Below, in pieces: positions 25,987 through 34,612 of a stretch of DNA of 64,000 nucleotides (within the stretch, counting starts at the first letter, position 1; every line of letters starts with the position of its first letter). The notes under the pieces are model-generated. The model searched no databases and was not told the DNA's origin. It saw nothing but the letters and a program-made list of their open reading frames with translations. This DNA is from Acidobacteriota bacterium. GTDB lineage: Bacteria > Acidobacteriota > Terriglobia > Terriglobales > Acidobacteriaceae. The stretch covers positions 62,001-126,000 of the forward strand of contig JARLGJ010000062.1 of NCBI GenBank assembly GCA_031296105.1, given 5' to 3'. Position numbers and translations under genes: made by a program.

Positions 25987-26337
25987 GGTGGCTCCTCGTT
26001 GCGGATCACACTTCCGTAACTACATGGGTTGGATTATGTCACGAAACAAGGCAGCCGGGGTAGTGACATATTTCTCATAGCATCAGGCGAATCAACAGGT
26101 TAACTGAAATTCACTTCCAGCAAGCAAGTCCAATGCCGTAGGCATCCCCCATTTTCACTGGGAAATGGACCACTTCTTAATACCCCACGGAAGGGACAGG
26201 TTGGTGTTTGCCGCAGGACAATCGCACCGTGGATAAGCTGCTCGCGGCGCACTCTCCGGCCATGTTGCAGACGAAGAGTGCGCTGCGGAAGACGCTGTAA
26301 TGGGACGTGATTTCTTTCGCTTAAGCGTGCGAATGGC
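25987..26337. other. Intergenic region with small hairpins and a possible gene remnant
   Basis: No intact gene in 351 bp. Hairpins ATGCC/GGCAT (26133-26145) and CCATTT/AAATGG (26149-26168) lie side by side. A plus-strand frame from GTG 26229 to TAA 26298 (23 codons, VDKLLAAHSPAMLQ...) reads like the end of a protein but has no start region, so it may be a decayed gene tail. Confidence 0.35.
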
Positions 26338-28140
26338 CTAGAAGGCGTCGCCGCCTCCACCGCCAAAGCCGCCGCCGGAGAAGCCCCCGCCTCCGCCAAA
26401 GCCACCGCCGTCGCCGCCAAAGGCGGAGCCGCTGGAGCTGGCCTGCGGAGCGGCCGAGAAGGTCTCAAAGGCCGTGCTGCCGAAGTTGCCCACCGACGCA
26501 GCAAACAACAGTGGGTTCCAAAGAAAGCCCGGTCCGTAGGCGGAGCCGACGTACCAGGAGGGCGGATCGGTGATGAGTCCCTCGAATGCCTTGGCCCACA
26601 ACTGCTCTACTCCGAAGGCCATGGCGTAAGGCAGGAACTTCTCGAAGGTGTCGGGCGGCATGCGTTTCAGGCGGTCGGCGTCCACGCGGGTCATGAACTC
26701 CTTGAAGCCCAGGCACTGCACGCGCAGGCGCGCCCCGAGCAGCGTTTTGGCCGACAGGTAATGCGCGAAGAAAAAAACGAACAGGGCGCTGAGCAGCACG
26801 CCGCCGATCAGCACCGGAATGGAATTGAACAGGTTGATGTGTCCGGTCATCTGCAGCCACAGCACGGGGATGGCGATGACGAGCACGCCCATCACGGCCA
26901 AGCCGTTCGCCGTTTCGGGATCGACCGCGTACACGCCCTTCGTCTTCAGCGCGCCCATGATCTCCTGGCGTATCGAGGGCAGCGCCACGTAGAAGCGATT
27001 CTTCAGGCTGCTGAGCGTGGTTTCCTCGGCGCTCATTTCCGGAAAGAGGTTGTTCAGGATCTCGATTTCATGCGCCGCCAGCAGGGGCCACTCCGGGCGC
27101 GGCTTCATCAGGCGCAGGATGTAATCCTTGTTCTTGAAGATGAGGCCTTTCTCTTCGGTTTCAATGATCTTGAGGTAGCCCTTGACGGCGAGATCGATGA
27201 GGGTGCAGGTGATGTCGCGCGACTCGATTTTGTCTTCCAGAAGGGTGCCGCACTCGGCGGGCGTCATGTCCTTGGGCGGCTCGTACATGGGAGCCACCGA
27301 GAGTCCGGCGTCGGGATCGCGGCCCTTCCAGTACCAGATGCAGAACATCACCAGGAACGACCACACGGGGAGCAGCACGCCGGGGTTGCCGCCGATAAAC
27401 CAGTAGAAGCGGGTGAGCGCCGAGGGCTGATGCAGCACGCCCTTGGGAATCCACAAAGCAATGGTGAGGCCGCTGCGCGGCGGCAGCGGATGCGTGGCCT
27501 CAAAGCTCACGTTGCTGCCGTCGATGCTGTTGGTGGCGTCCTGCGCGGAGGAGCCATAGGCGCCGGTGTAGTCATGTACCTGCACTTTACCCGTGGCCGC
27601 CGCGGGCAGGGCGACAAAGGCGGTGGCGGAATCGATGGGCACCTTCCAATCGTTGCCCGTTACGTTCCAGTAGAACTCGTCGTGATCCTTAAAGAAACGG
27701 ATGGCGTTGGCGGCGCGATAGGTGATGCGCACGGTGCGCTCGGTGTCCTCGCCGCCGGCATAGATGCGCAGTTTCAGGTAGCGTCCGCTGCCTCCGCCCA
27801 TCTGGCGCTCGCTCATCATGCTCTGCTCGTAGCGGATCTTGCCGCCGTTCTCGTCGGTGACGGAGACCACGGTGAGGTAGAGCTTGTAGCTGGTTCCATC
27901 CGGTCCGGGATATTCGACGGGGAGAGTGCGCTCAATGCCGTTGTAGGAGCCGTGGAACGAGGGATGGATCTCCTCTTCCACGATCACCGAACTGTCTTCG
28001 GAGACCGTGTAGCGGGCGTTGAAGTGCGCGATCTCCCAGGTGCGGGCAAACAGCGGCGAGGAGAACAGGAAAATGGCGGCAAGCAAGAAACCCCAGCACC
28101 AGCGGCTGGGGTTGTCTGTCACGCGAGGCAGAGTTTTCAT
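26338..28140 (-). CDS. DUF2207 family membrane protein
   Basis: 600 aa. Signal peptide (hydrophobic 17-32), an extracytoplasmic beta-rich DUF2207 domain (about 35-250, IERTLPVEYPGPDG), a transmembrane helix near 255-270, a cytoplasmic winged-helix-like region, two further helices (about 415-455) and a C-terminal tail of nearly pure Gly with Phe and Ser. Tails like this occur across the family. Function unknown; the pairing with LemA (5 bp upstream) is common and suggests an envelope role. Confidence 0.87.
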   Translation of the reverse strand: MKTLPRVTDNPSRWCWGFLLAAIFLFSSPLFARTWEIAHFNARYTVSEDSSVIVEEEIHPSFHGSYNGIERTLPVEYPGPDGTSYKLYLTVVSVTDENGGKIRYEQSMMSERQMGGGSGRYLKLRIYAGGEDTERTVRITYRAANAIRFFKDHDEFYWNVTGNDWKVPIDSATAFVALPAAATGKVQVHDYTGAYGSSAQDATNSIDGSNVSFEATHPLPPRSGLTIALWIPKGVLHQPSALTRFYWFIGGNPGVLLPVWSFLVMFCIWYWKGRDPDAGLSVAPMYEPPKDMTPAECGTLLEDKIESRDITCTLIDLAVKGYLKIIETEEKGLIFKNKDYILRLMKPRPEWPLLAAHEIEILNNLFPEMSAEETTLSSLKNRFYVALPSIRQEIMGALKTKGVYAVDPETANGLAVMGVLVIAIPVLWLQMTGHINLFNSIPVLIGGVLLSALFVFFFAHYLSAKTLLGARLRVQCLGFKEFMTRVDADRLKRMPPDTFEKFLPYAMAFGVEQLWAKAFEGLITDPPSWYVGSAYGPGFLWNPLLFAASVGNFGSTAFETFSAAPQASSSGSAFGGDGGGFGGGGGFSGGGFGGGGGDAF

Positions 28141-28145
28141 AGGTC

Positions 28146-28706
28146 CTAGAACTTAACGGCCGGAACGGCGCGCTCGGTGGGATCGCTGATCTCGAAGAAT
28201 TGGCGCAACTGGAAGTTGAACATTCCTGCGATGATGTTCGTCGGGAAGGACTGGATGCGGGTGTTCAGGTCGCGCACCACGGCGTTGTAGTAGCGGCGCG
28301 AGTTCTGCAGCGCGTCTTCCAGGTCGGCGAGTTGCTGCTGCAGGGAGATGAACTGCTCGTTGGCCTTCAGTTCAGGATAGCTTTCGGCCACGGCCAGCAA
28401 GCCGCGCAGGGCCTGCGTCAACTGGCCTTCGGCCTGGGCGCGGTCCTCGGCAGAGGTGGCGGCCATGGCGGCCGAGCGGTAGCGGGCCACGTTTTCAAAG
28501 GTGCCCTTTTCGTGCGCGGCGTAACCCTTCACGGTCTCCACGAGGTTGGGGATGAGGTCGTGGCGGCGCTTGAGCTGAACATCAATGTCCGACCAGGCGC
28601 TGTCGGCGCGGACCTTGAGCTGCACCAGTCCGTTGTACATGGCGCCCACGATGAGGCCAAGAACAACGAGAACAGCCAGAAACACGAGCAACGGTACCAT
28701 TCGCAC
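28146..28706 (-). CDS. lemA: LemA family protein
   Basis: 186 aa. One N-terminal transmembrane helix (4-25), then the all-helical LemA domain: YNGLVQLKVRADSAWSDIDVQLKRRHDLIPNLV, followed by YNAVVRDLNTRIQSFPTNIIAG near the end. Family function is undefined; the body lies on the outer face of the inner membrane. First gene of a lemA-DUF2207 unit. Confidence 0.93.
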   Translation of the reverse strand: MRMVPLLVFLAVLVVLGLIVGAMYNGLVQLKVRADSAWSDIDVQLKRRHDLIPNLVETVKGYAAHEKGTFENVARYRSAAMAATSAEDRAQAEGQLTQALRGLLAVAESYPELKANEQFISLQQQLADLEDALQNSRRYYNAVVRDLNTRIQSFPTNIIAGMFNFQLRQFFEISDPTERAVPAVKF

Positions 28707-28800
28707 CCTCCAAAAATGTGTTGCCAGAACATCATAGCCTGACGCAGAAGGGAAGGAAACAGGGCGTATCTCAAAGTGGCCCGCGCCGCTGGCGAGAAGA

Positions 28801-28835
28801 CCCGGGAGGCTGTTCCATGCACATAGCCTCCCGGG
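28801..28835 (-). terminator. Hairpin terminator of the acyl-CoA synthetase gene
   Basis: CCCGGGAGGCT and AGCCTCCCGGG form an 11-bp perfect stem with a 13-nt loop, 13 nt past the minus-strand stop; the minus-strand continuation TCTTCTC is only partly T-rich. Confidence 0.65.
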
Positions 28836-28848
28836 GAAGAGGACTGGG

Positions 28849-30564
28849 CTACTTCAGTTCGGGAAAGTCCTCTTCGCGATACTCGCGTTGCGCCCGTTGT
28901 CCGTTGGCCACGCTCTCGGCCTCCGCCCGGCGCAACTGCACACGGCGGATTTTACCGGAGATGGTTTTGGGCAGGTCAGAGAATTCGATGCGGCGGATGC
29001 GTTTGTAGGGCGCCAGCACCCGGCGAATGTGCTGGAAGATGGAGAGCGCCAACTCGCGCGAAGGCTCCAGGCCGGCGCGCAGAATGACGAAGGCCTTGGG
29101 AATGGCCGTGCGGATGGGATCGGGCGAGGGCACCACAGCGCATTCGACGACGTCGGGATGCTCGACCAGGGCGCTCTCCAGCTCAAAGGGACTGATGCGG
29201 TAATCGCTGGCCTTGAAAACATCATCGGCGCGGCCCACAAACGTGTAATAGCCGTCGCTATCGCGCGACATCACGTCGCCGGTGCGATAGATCTGCCCCG
29301 TAAGATATTGCACGTTGCCGAGGTCGTCCTGGTAGCCGGGCATCAGCGCCAGCGGCGGAGGATCGAGGCGGATGCAGAGCTCGCCTTCGTCAGTTTCGTT
29401 GTCCTCGATGTCCAGAAGGGTGAGGCGGTAGCCGGGCATGGGACGGCCCACCGAACCGAGCTTGAGAGGCTGTCCGGGCGAGTTGCCGAGCTGCGCGGTG
29501 GTTTCCGTCTGCCCGTAGCCGTCGCGGATGGTGATGCCCCAGGCGGCCTGCACGCGCTCGATGACCTCGGGGTTCAAGGGTTCGCCGGCACTGACGGCCT
29601 CGCGCAGAGAGACCTTGTAAGAAGCGAGATCCTCCTGGGCCAACATGCGCCACACCGTGGGCGGGGCGCAAAAGGTGGTGGCCTTGGCCTTGACCAGGGC
29701 GTTCAGCAATCCGGCGGCGTGGAAGCGCGCCTGATTGTAGGCAAAAACGGTGGCCTCGGCGTTCCAGGGAGCAAAGACGCAGCTCCAGGCGTGCTTGGCC
29801 CATCCGGGCGAGGAGAGATTGCAGTGCACGTCGCCCGGTTGCAGGCCAATCCAGTACATGGTGGAAAGGTGCCCGGCGGGGTAGCTGGCGTGCGTGTGCA
29901 GCACCATCTTGGGTTTGCTGGTGGTGCCGCTGGTGAAGTAAAGCTGCAAGGGATCGCCTGCTCTGGTGACGCCTTCGGACTCGAAATCGCCGGAGCAGTG
30001 GTAGCCATCCTCGAAAGGCACCCACCCCGCGGGCGCCTCGCCACCAACGGCGACGCGGCTGAGGGCCTGGATGTGGTCGAAGCGCGCGGCGAGGTCGGCG
30101 GAGGCGATGATGTGGCGCACCTGCCCGCGCTGGCTGCGGTCGGCGATGTCGTCGGCGGTGAGCAGCGTGGTGGTGGGGATGACCACGGCTCCCAGCTTCA
30201 TGGCGGCCAGGATCGCCTCCCAGAGCTGCGGCACGTTGGAGAGCATGAGCATGATGCGGTCGCCGCGGCGGACGCCCAGCGAGCGCAGGTAATTGGCAAT
30301 CTGCGAGGAGCGGTGGGAGAGCTCGGCGAAGGTCAAACGGTCTTCGCCGCCGTTTTCGTGCATCACCCAGAGGGCCGTTTGATTGCGGCGCTCGCCGCGG
30401 GCAATGGCATCAAACCAGTCCAGCGCCCAGTTGAACTCGTGCAGCACGGGCCACTGGAATTCGGCGCAGGCGGTGTGGTAGTCGGCGCGGTGCCGTAAAA
30501 GAACATCGCGGGCTGCTTTGAAGCTCTGCTGGGCGGTAACGTGGACCGCGGCCGAGGTCGTCAT
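28849..30564 (-). CDS. Acyl-CoA synthetase (medium-chain/acetyl-CoA synthetase-like AMP-binding enzyme)
   Basis: 571 aa adenylate-forming enzyme. P-loop YFTSGTTSKPKMV, ATP motif DGYGQTETT, hinge region YRTGDVMSRDSDGYYTFVGRADDVFKASDYRISP and the catalytic Lys in LPKTISGKIRR are all present. It activates a carboxylic acid to its CoA thioester through an acyl-AMP. The organisation fits the medium-chain acyl-CoA synthetase group better than ACS; the natural acid is unknown. It is divergent from the DedA genes. Confidence 0.88.
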   Translation of the reverse strand: MTTSAAVHVTAQQSFKAARDVLLRHRADYHTACAEFQWPVLHEFNWALDWFDAIARGERRNQTALWVMHENGGEDRLTFAELSHRSSQIANYLRSLGVRRGDRIMLMLSNVPQLWEAILAAMKLGAVVIPTTTLLTADDIADRSQRGQVRHIIASADLAARFDHIQALSRVAVGGEAPAGWVPFEDGYHCSGDFESEGVTRAGDPLQLYFTSGTTSKPKMVLHTHASYPAGHLSTMYWIGLQPGDVHCNLSSPGWAKHAWSCVFAPWNAEATVFAYNQARFHAAGLLNALVKAKATTFCAPPTVWRMLAQEDLASYKVSLREAVSAGEPLNPEVIERVQAAWGITIRDGYGQTETTAQLGNSPGQPLKLGSVGRPMPGYRLTLLDIEDNETDEGELCIRLDPPPLALMPGYQDDLGNVQYLTGQIYRTGDVMSRDSDGYYTFVGRADDVFKASDYRISPFELESALVEHPDVVECAVVPSPDPIRTAIPKAFVILRAGLEPSRELALSIFQHIRRVLAPYKRIRRIEFSDLPKTISGKIRRVQLRRAEAESVANGQRAQREYREEDFPELK

Positions 30565-30791
30565 GGCGACGAGTCCTCCTTAGGAGTCAGGTTGGAGTTA
30601 AGGCCGGACCCTACACCCCTGTAAGGGCCGGTGAAACGTGACCGGGGATTATGCCAGAAAGCTGGCACGAGCGCCAGCAAATGATGAAGCGTAAGAACGG
30701 GAAAAAGCATCCAAGAAACAGGCGGATATTTGTTGCGACAAATGTTGAACGCCCGATTTTATGCCGTTAGGCAGCAAGAGGGAGAAAAGCC

Positions 30792-31769
30792 TTGCACATC
30801 TCCGACCTGCACTTCCTGGTGCGCCACGGCATGCTGTGGATGTTCGCCCTGACCCTGGCCGAGCGGCTGGGACTGCCCCTGTTCGTGACCCCTTTGCTGG
30901 TGGCCAGTGGAGCTTTGGCGGCCATGGGGAAGATGAATCCCGTGCTGCTGCTGGTGGCTACCACGGTGGCCTGCCTGGCGGGAGACACCGCGCTTTACGA
31001 ATTGGGCCGCTGGAAGGGCGGCAACATCCTGAGTAAGCTCTGCCGGCTCAGCTTCCAGCCGGATAGCTGTGTCAAGCGCTCGGAAATTGAGTTGGGCAAG
31101 CACACGGGACTGTCTCTGCTGTGGGCCAAGTGGATTCCCGGCGTGGCGCACCTGGCGTTGCCCATGGCGGGCGCGGCCAAGTTGAGCCGCCGCCGCTTTC
31201 ATCTTTACAACGGAATTGGCTCGGTGATTTGGCTGGTGGTGCTGGTGGCCTCGGGATATCTCTCGGTGTACACCATCGACTGGCTGGGCTTGTTTGTGGT
31301 GACGGCGCGCTGGGCCATCGGCATTGCCCTGGTGGCGTGCATTGTGCTGATTGTTCACAGCTACCGCAAGCGGCAAAAGTTCCTGCAGGAGATGCGCATG
31401 GCACGCATCACTCCCGAGGAAGTACAGGGAAAGATTACCGCCGGGGACGCGCCGGTGATTGTGGACCTGCGGCATCCCTTGGATTTTCTGGCGTCTCCAC
31501 GGACACTGCCCGGCGCGCTGCGCATTGCATCGTCGCAGATCGAAGCTCACCTGACGGAGCTGCCGGAGGGGCGTGACATTGTGGTGTACTGCACCTGCCC
31601 CAACGAAGAGACGGCGGTGAAGGTGACGCGTCAGTTGCAGGGACTTGGGCTGGGCCGCGTGCGTCCGCTGGCGGGAGGGTTGGCGGGCTGGGAAAAGCTC
31701 GGTTACCCGGTGGATCATGTTCATCGTGAAGATGAAAACCTGTTGGTCCTGGGACAAAAAACGGCCTGA
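30792..31769 (+). CDS. DedA-family membrane protein fused to a rhodanese domain
   Basis: 325 aa. The N-terminal 195 residues are a DedA/SNARE-associated (VTT) domain with the re-entrant motif GDTALYELGRWKG and KWIPGVAHLALPMAG. The C-terminal part (about 205-315) is a cytoplasmic rhodanese domain, VDLRHPLDF followed by the active-site Cys267 in VYCTCPNEET. DedA proteins affect membrane lipid flipping and proton-motive force; the rhodanese may handle sulfane sulfur. The start is a TTG with GGGAGAAAAG upstream. A paralogue lacking the rhodanese follows. Confidence 0.86.
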   Translation: MHISDLHFLVRHGMLWMFALTLAERLGLPLFVTPLLVASGALAAMGKMNPVLLLVATTVACLAGDTALYELGRWKGGNILSKLCRLSFQPDSCVKRSEIELGKHTGLSLLWAKWIPGVAHLALPMAGAAKLSRRRFHLYNGIGSVIWLVVLVASGYLSVYTIDWLGLFVVTARWAIGIALVACIVLIVHSYRKRQKFLQEMRMARITPEEVQGKITAGDAPVIVDLRHPLDFLASPRTLPGALRIASSQIEAHLTELPEGRDIVVYCTCPNEETAVKVTRQLQGLGLGRVRPLAGGLAGWEKLGYPVDHVHREDENLLVLGQKTA

Positions 31770-31865
31770 GCCTTCCCCTGAGTTTTGGATCGAAACCGGG
31801 CGATTTTTTTGCCGCAGAGAATCTTATTTTTCGTCTTCGTGTTTCCCGATACACTAGAGGACGTA

Positions 31866-31910
31866 GGACGTAGCTGGCACCTGCCGCTCGGCAGTGGTCA
31901 AGCTGCGTCC
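31866..31910 (+). ncRNA. Structured leader candidate upstream of the second DedA gene
   Basis: Outer stem GGACGTAGCT (31866-31875) with AGCTGCGTCC (31901-31910), ten pairs with one U-G wobble; inner stem CTGCCG/CGGCAG (31881-31894) with a 2-nt loop. It lies 30 nt before the next ATG. No known riboswitch family was recognised. Confidence 0.35.
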
Positions 31911-31939
31911 TTATGTGTGAGTGGGAGAGTTAGGGACGG

Positions 31940-32602
31940 ATGTTGGTACCTTCGGATACGACGATGCTGGCGCGCCACGGGGCCCTGTGGATGTTTCTGG
32001 TAACACTGGGCGAACGGTTGGGCCTGCCCGTCTTTATTTCGCCGCTGTTGCTGGCCGCGGGAGCCATGGTTGCGGTGAATCCCATGCAATTCTGGCTGGT
32101 GATGGTGGCCACGGCCGTGCCGTGCCTGCTGGGCGATGCCATGTGGTACGAACTGGGGCGCTGGAAGGGCCGCCAGGTGATTGCCGCCATGTGCCGCATC
32201 TCGTTTGTGCCGGACTCGCTGGAGCAGAAGGCCTACGCCGGACTGAAGCGCTTCAAGGGAGTCTCCCTGCTATACGCCAAATGGATTCCCGGCGTGGCAC
32301 ATCTGGCGCCGCCGGTGGCCGGAGCGGCGCGGCTGCCACGCTTGCGCTTCCATCTCTACAACGGCATTGGCTCCATTCTGTGGATCTTGATCATGCTGCT
32401 GGCGGGCGTGTTAAGCATGAGGACCTTCGACTGGATGGACGTTTTTGAACGCTCGTCGAAGTGGTCGATCGGCTTCCTTTTGGTAAGCTCGATTCCTCTG
32501 GCGCTGTATAGCTGGTGGCGCCGCCGCCAGGCTCGCGAGCGCCGCCTGGCCGCACAAAACTCCGCGGAAACCCTGCCTCAACCGGCCACCAGCAAAGACT
32601 AG
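31940..32602 (+). CDS. DedA-family membrane protein (tandem paralogue)
   Basis: 220 aa, clearly homologous to the DedA part of the preceding gene: RHGALWMFLVTLGERLGLPVF, GDAMWYELGRWKG, KWIPGVAHLAPPVAG and RFHLYNGIGSILW align almost without gaps. It lacks the rhodanese domain and ends in a short Arg/Ala tail. Probable duplication followed by loss or gain of rhodanese. It is separated from the first copy by 170 bp containing a hairpin structure. Confidence 0.87.
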   Translation: MLVPSDTTMLARHGALWMFLVTLGERLGLPVFISPLLLAAGAMVAVNPMQFWLVMVATAVPCLLGDAMWYELGRWKGRQVIAAMCRISFVPDSLEQKAYAGLKRFKGVSLLYAKWIPGVAHLAPPVAGAARLPRLRFHLYNGIGSILWILIMLLAGVLSMRTFDWMDVFERSSKWSIGFLLVSSIPLALYSWWRRRQARERRLAAQNSAETLPQPATSKD

Positions 32603-32621
32603 GTCTGCGTTCTCCCCCCAC

Positions 32622-32658
32622 AAAAAATAAGCCCCGGACCATGTACAATCCGGGGCTT
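32622..32658 (-). terminator. Intrinsic terminator of hcp
   Basis: Minus-strand stem AAGCCCCGGA/TCCGGGGCTT (10 bp, 10-nt loop, plus coordinates 32629-32658) followed by ATTTTTTG; 43 nt past the hcp stop. It also separates hcp from the convergent dedA unit. Confidence 0.88.
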
Positions 32659-32700
32659 GCAGGCTTACAGGAGTTTGAACTGCTCCGCTTAAGATGCGGG

Positions 32701-34344
32701 TTATTGCAGAATGGCTGCTAAATCCTGTTCCGGCGTGCTGACCGGCATCAGGTTGTAGTTTTTCTGCAAAAGGGCCAGCACGTTGGGCGTGATGAACGCC
32801 GGCAGAGTGGGACCGATGCGGACATTCTTGATGCCCAGGTGCAACAGGGTCAAGAGGATGGCCACTGCCTTCTGCTCGTACCAGGAGAGCACCAGCGACA
32901 GCGGCAGATCGTTGACGCCGCAGTTGAATGCGCCCGCCAGGGCCACGGCAATCTGAATGGCCGAGTAAGCATCGTTGCACTGACCGATGTCGAGCAGGCG
33001 GGGAATGCCGCCGATGTCGCCGAACTGGAGCTTGTTGAAGCGGTACTTGCCGCAGGCCAGGGTGAGGATGACGCAATCGCTGGGCACCTGCTCGGCGAGC
33101 TGCGTGTAGTAGTCGCGTCCGCTGCGCGCGCCGTCGCAGCCGCCGATGAGGAAGAAGTGGCGAATCTGGCCGGCCTTTACGGCGTCGATGACTTTGTCGG
33201 CCACGCTGAGCACGGCGTTGTGTCCAAAGCCGGTGAGGATGGTGTCGGCGGGGCCGTCCTCGAGGAAGCCCGGCAAGTCGAGTGCGGACTGGATGACGGC
33301 CGAAAAGTCCTTGCGCGAGACGTGCTGAATGCCCGGCCAGGCTACGGCTCCGGCGGTGAAGATGCGGCTGCCATAGCTGTTCTTCGGCTGCTGGATGCAG
33401 TTGGAGGTCATCAGGATTGCACCGGGGAAGGCCGCGAATTCTTCCGCCTGATCCTGCCACGCGCCGCCGTAGTTTCCGGCCAGATTGCCATAGGCTTTCA
33501 ACTTGGGATAGCCGTGTGCGGGCAGCATTTCGCCGTGGGTGTAAACCTGAATGCCGGTGCCCTTGGTCTGCTCCAGCAATGCCGCCAGGTCGGCCAGATC
33601 GTGTCCGCTGACGAGGATGGCCTTGCCCTTGACGGGGTGCAGGCGGACCGGCGTGGGCACGGGGTTGCCAAAGGCGTCGGTGTGCGTCTTGTCGAGCAAC
33701 TGCATCACGCGCATGTTCAACTCGCCCACCTTCAGCGCCATGGCCAGCAGTTCGTCGAGCGAGGGCGAGGGCTGGGTGAGGAAGTCGAGCACTTCATGAA
33801 TGGTGGCAAAGACCGAGGCGTCCTTGCCACCGAGCTGCATGGCGTGGTCGGCGTAGGCGGAGACGCCCTTGATGCCATACAGGATCATCTCCTGCAGGTT
33901 GGCCACTTCATCGCCATTGTTCTGCTTTTCGTTGGGAATGCTGTAGAGCTTGCCCTGGGTGATCAGGCCGTCAAAGCTGGCTTCCGGAACAAACTTGCTG
34001 GCTCCATTGAACTGCTCGGGAGTGATCCCGCTGGCGCAGGCGACGGCCAGATATAGATTGCGCGCGCGGTCGCGCTGCACGGCCGCTTCCTGAATGATAG
34101 CGGCCACGCGGGCCGGATCGAAGTTGACGTTGGTCAGGGTGGCGAAGAGCGCTTCCACCACAAATTCGTCGAGCGAGGCATCGCGCGCCCCAAGCTGGGC
34201 GGCGCGGTGCGCGTACATGGAGACGCCCTTCAAGGCGTGCACCAGAAGGTCTTGTAAGGTTGCGGTGTTATCGTCTTTGCCGCAGACGCCGATCTGCGAG
34301 CAGCCCTGTCCCTTGGCGGTTTGTTCACATTGATAGCAGAACAT
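32701..34344 (-). CDS. hcp: Hydroxylamine reductase / hybrid cluster protein Hcp
   Basis: 547 aa. The N-terminal cluster ligands are Cys3, Cys6, Cys15 and Cys21 (C-x2-C-x8-C-x5-C), the spacing of Desulfovibrio-type Hcp. Hybrid-cluster ligands are recognisable in VSGHDLADL, TSNCIQQP, TLACGKYRFN, DIGQCNDAYSA and SWYEQKAV. It reduces hydroxylamine in vitro and functions as an NO reductase or S-nitrosylase in E. coli. No hcr reductase gene is adjacent and no NsrR or HcpR operator was recognised upstream. Confidence 0.95.
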   Translation of the reverse strand: MFCYQCEQTAKGQGCSQIGVCGKDDNTATLQDLLVHALKGVSMYAHRAAQLGARDASLDEFVVEALFATLTNVNFDPARVAAIIQEAAVQRDRARNLYLAVACASGITPEQFNGASKFVPEASFDGLITQGKLYSIPNEKQNNGDEVANLQEMILYGIKGVSAYADHAMQLGGKDASVFATIHEVLDFLTQPSPSLDELLAMALKVGELNMRVMQLLDKTHTDAFGNPVPTPVRLHPVKGKAILVSGHDLADLAALLEQTKGTGIQVYTHGEMLPAHGYPKLKAYGNLAGNYGGAWQDQAEEFAAFPGAILMTSNCIQQPKNSYGSRIFTAGAVAWPGIQHVSRKDFSAVIQSALDLPGFLEDGPADTILTGFGHNAVLSVADKVIDAVKAGQIRHFFLIGGCDGARSGRDYYTQLAEQVPSDCVILTLACGKYRFNKLQFGDIGGIPRLLDIGQCNDAYSAIQIAVALAGAFNCGVNDLPLSLVLSWYEQKAVAILLTLLHLGIKNVRIGPTLPAFITPNVLALLQKNYNLMPVSTPEQDLAAILQ

Positions 34345-34612
34345 TCGTTATTGGCTCCCCTTTGCGGAGTGATGAAGCGAGCGTAGCGGGAGCGGAAACG
34401 GGCGGCAGCGACTAAAGTCACTGGGACGGAAAAGGGTGAAAACTCTGAGGTCTGAGGGTGCGAAAGCCGGCCGGCGGCGGGAAGTTCTGCTTGCCGGGTG
34501 GCCGCCCCGCGATTACCCTTGATAAATCCCGAACGTAGTCGAGATCCGGTGACAGACTGTTAGGAAGGTGAGCAGAGCCCGCCCCGTGCGCGGCGCTGCG
34601 GTGAGAAGTCCC

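Noticed and set aside
28888..30498. 536-codon antisense frame over the acyl-CoA synthetase gene
   Set aside because: Shadow of the synthetase; Gly/His/Asp-rich composition and no recognised domain.
30660..30680. TGGCACG at 30668 as a sigma-54 promoter
   Set aside because: The -12 GC is one base out of register and the TTGC element is absent.
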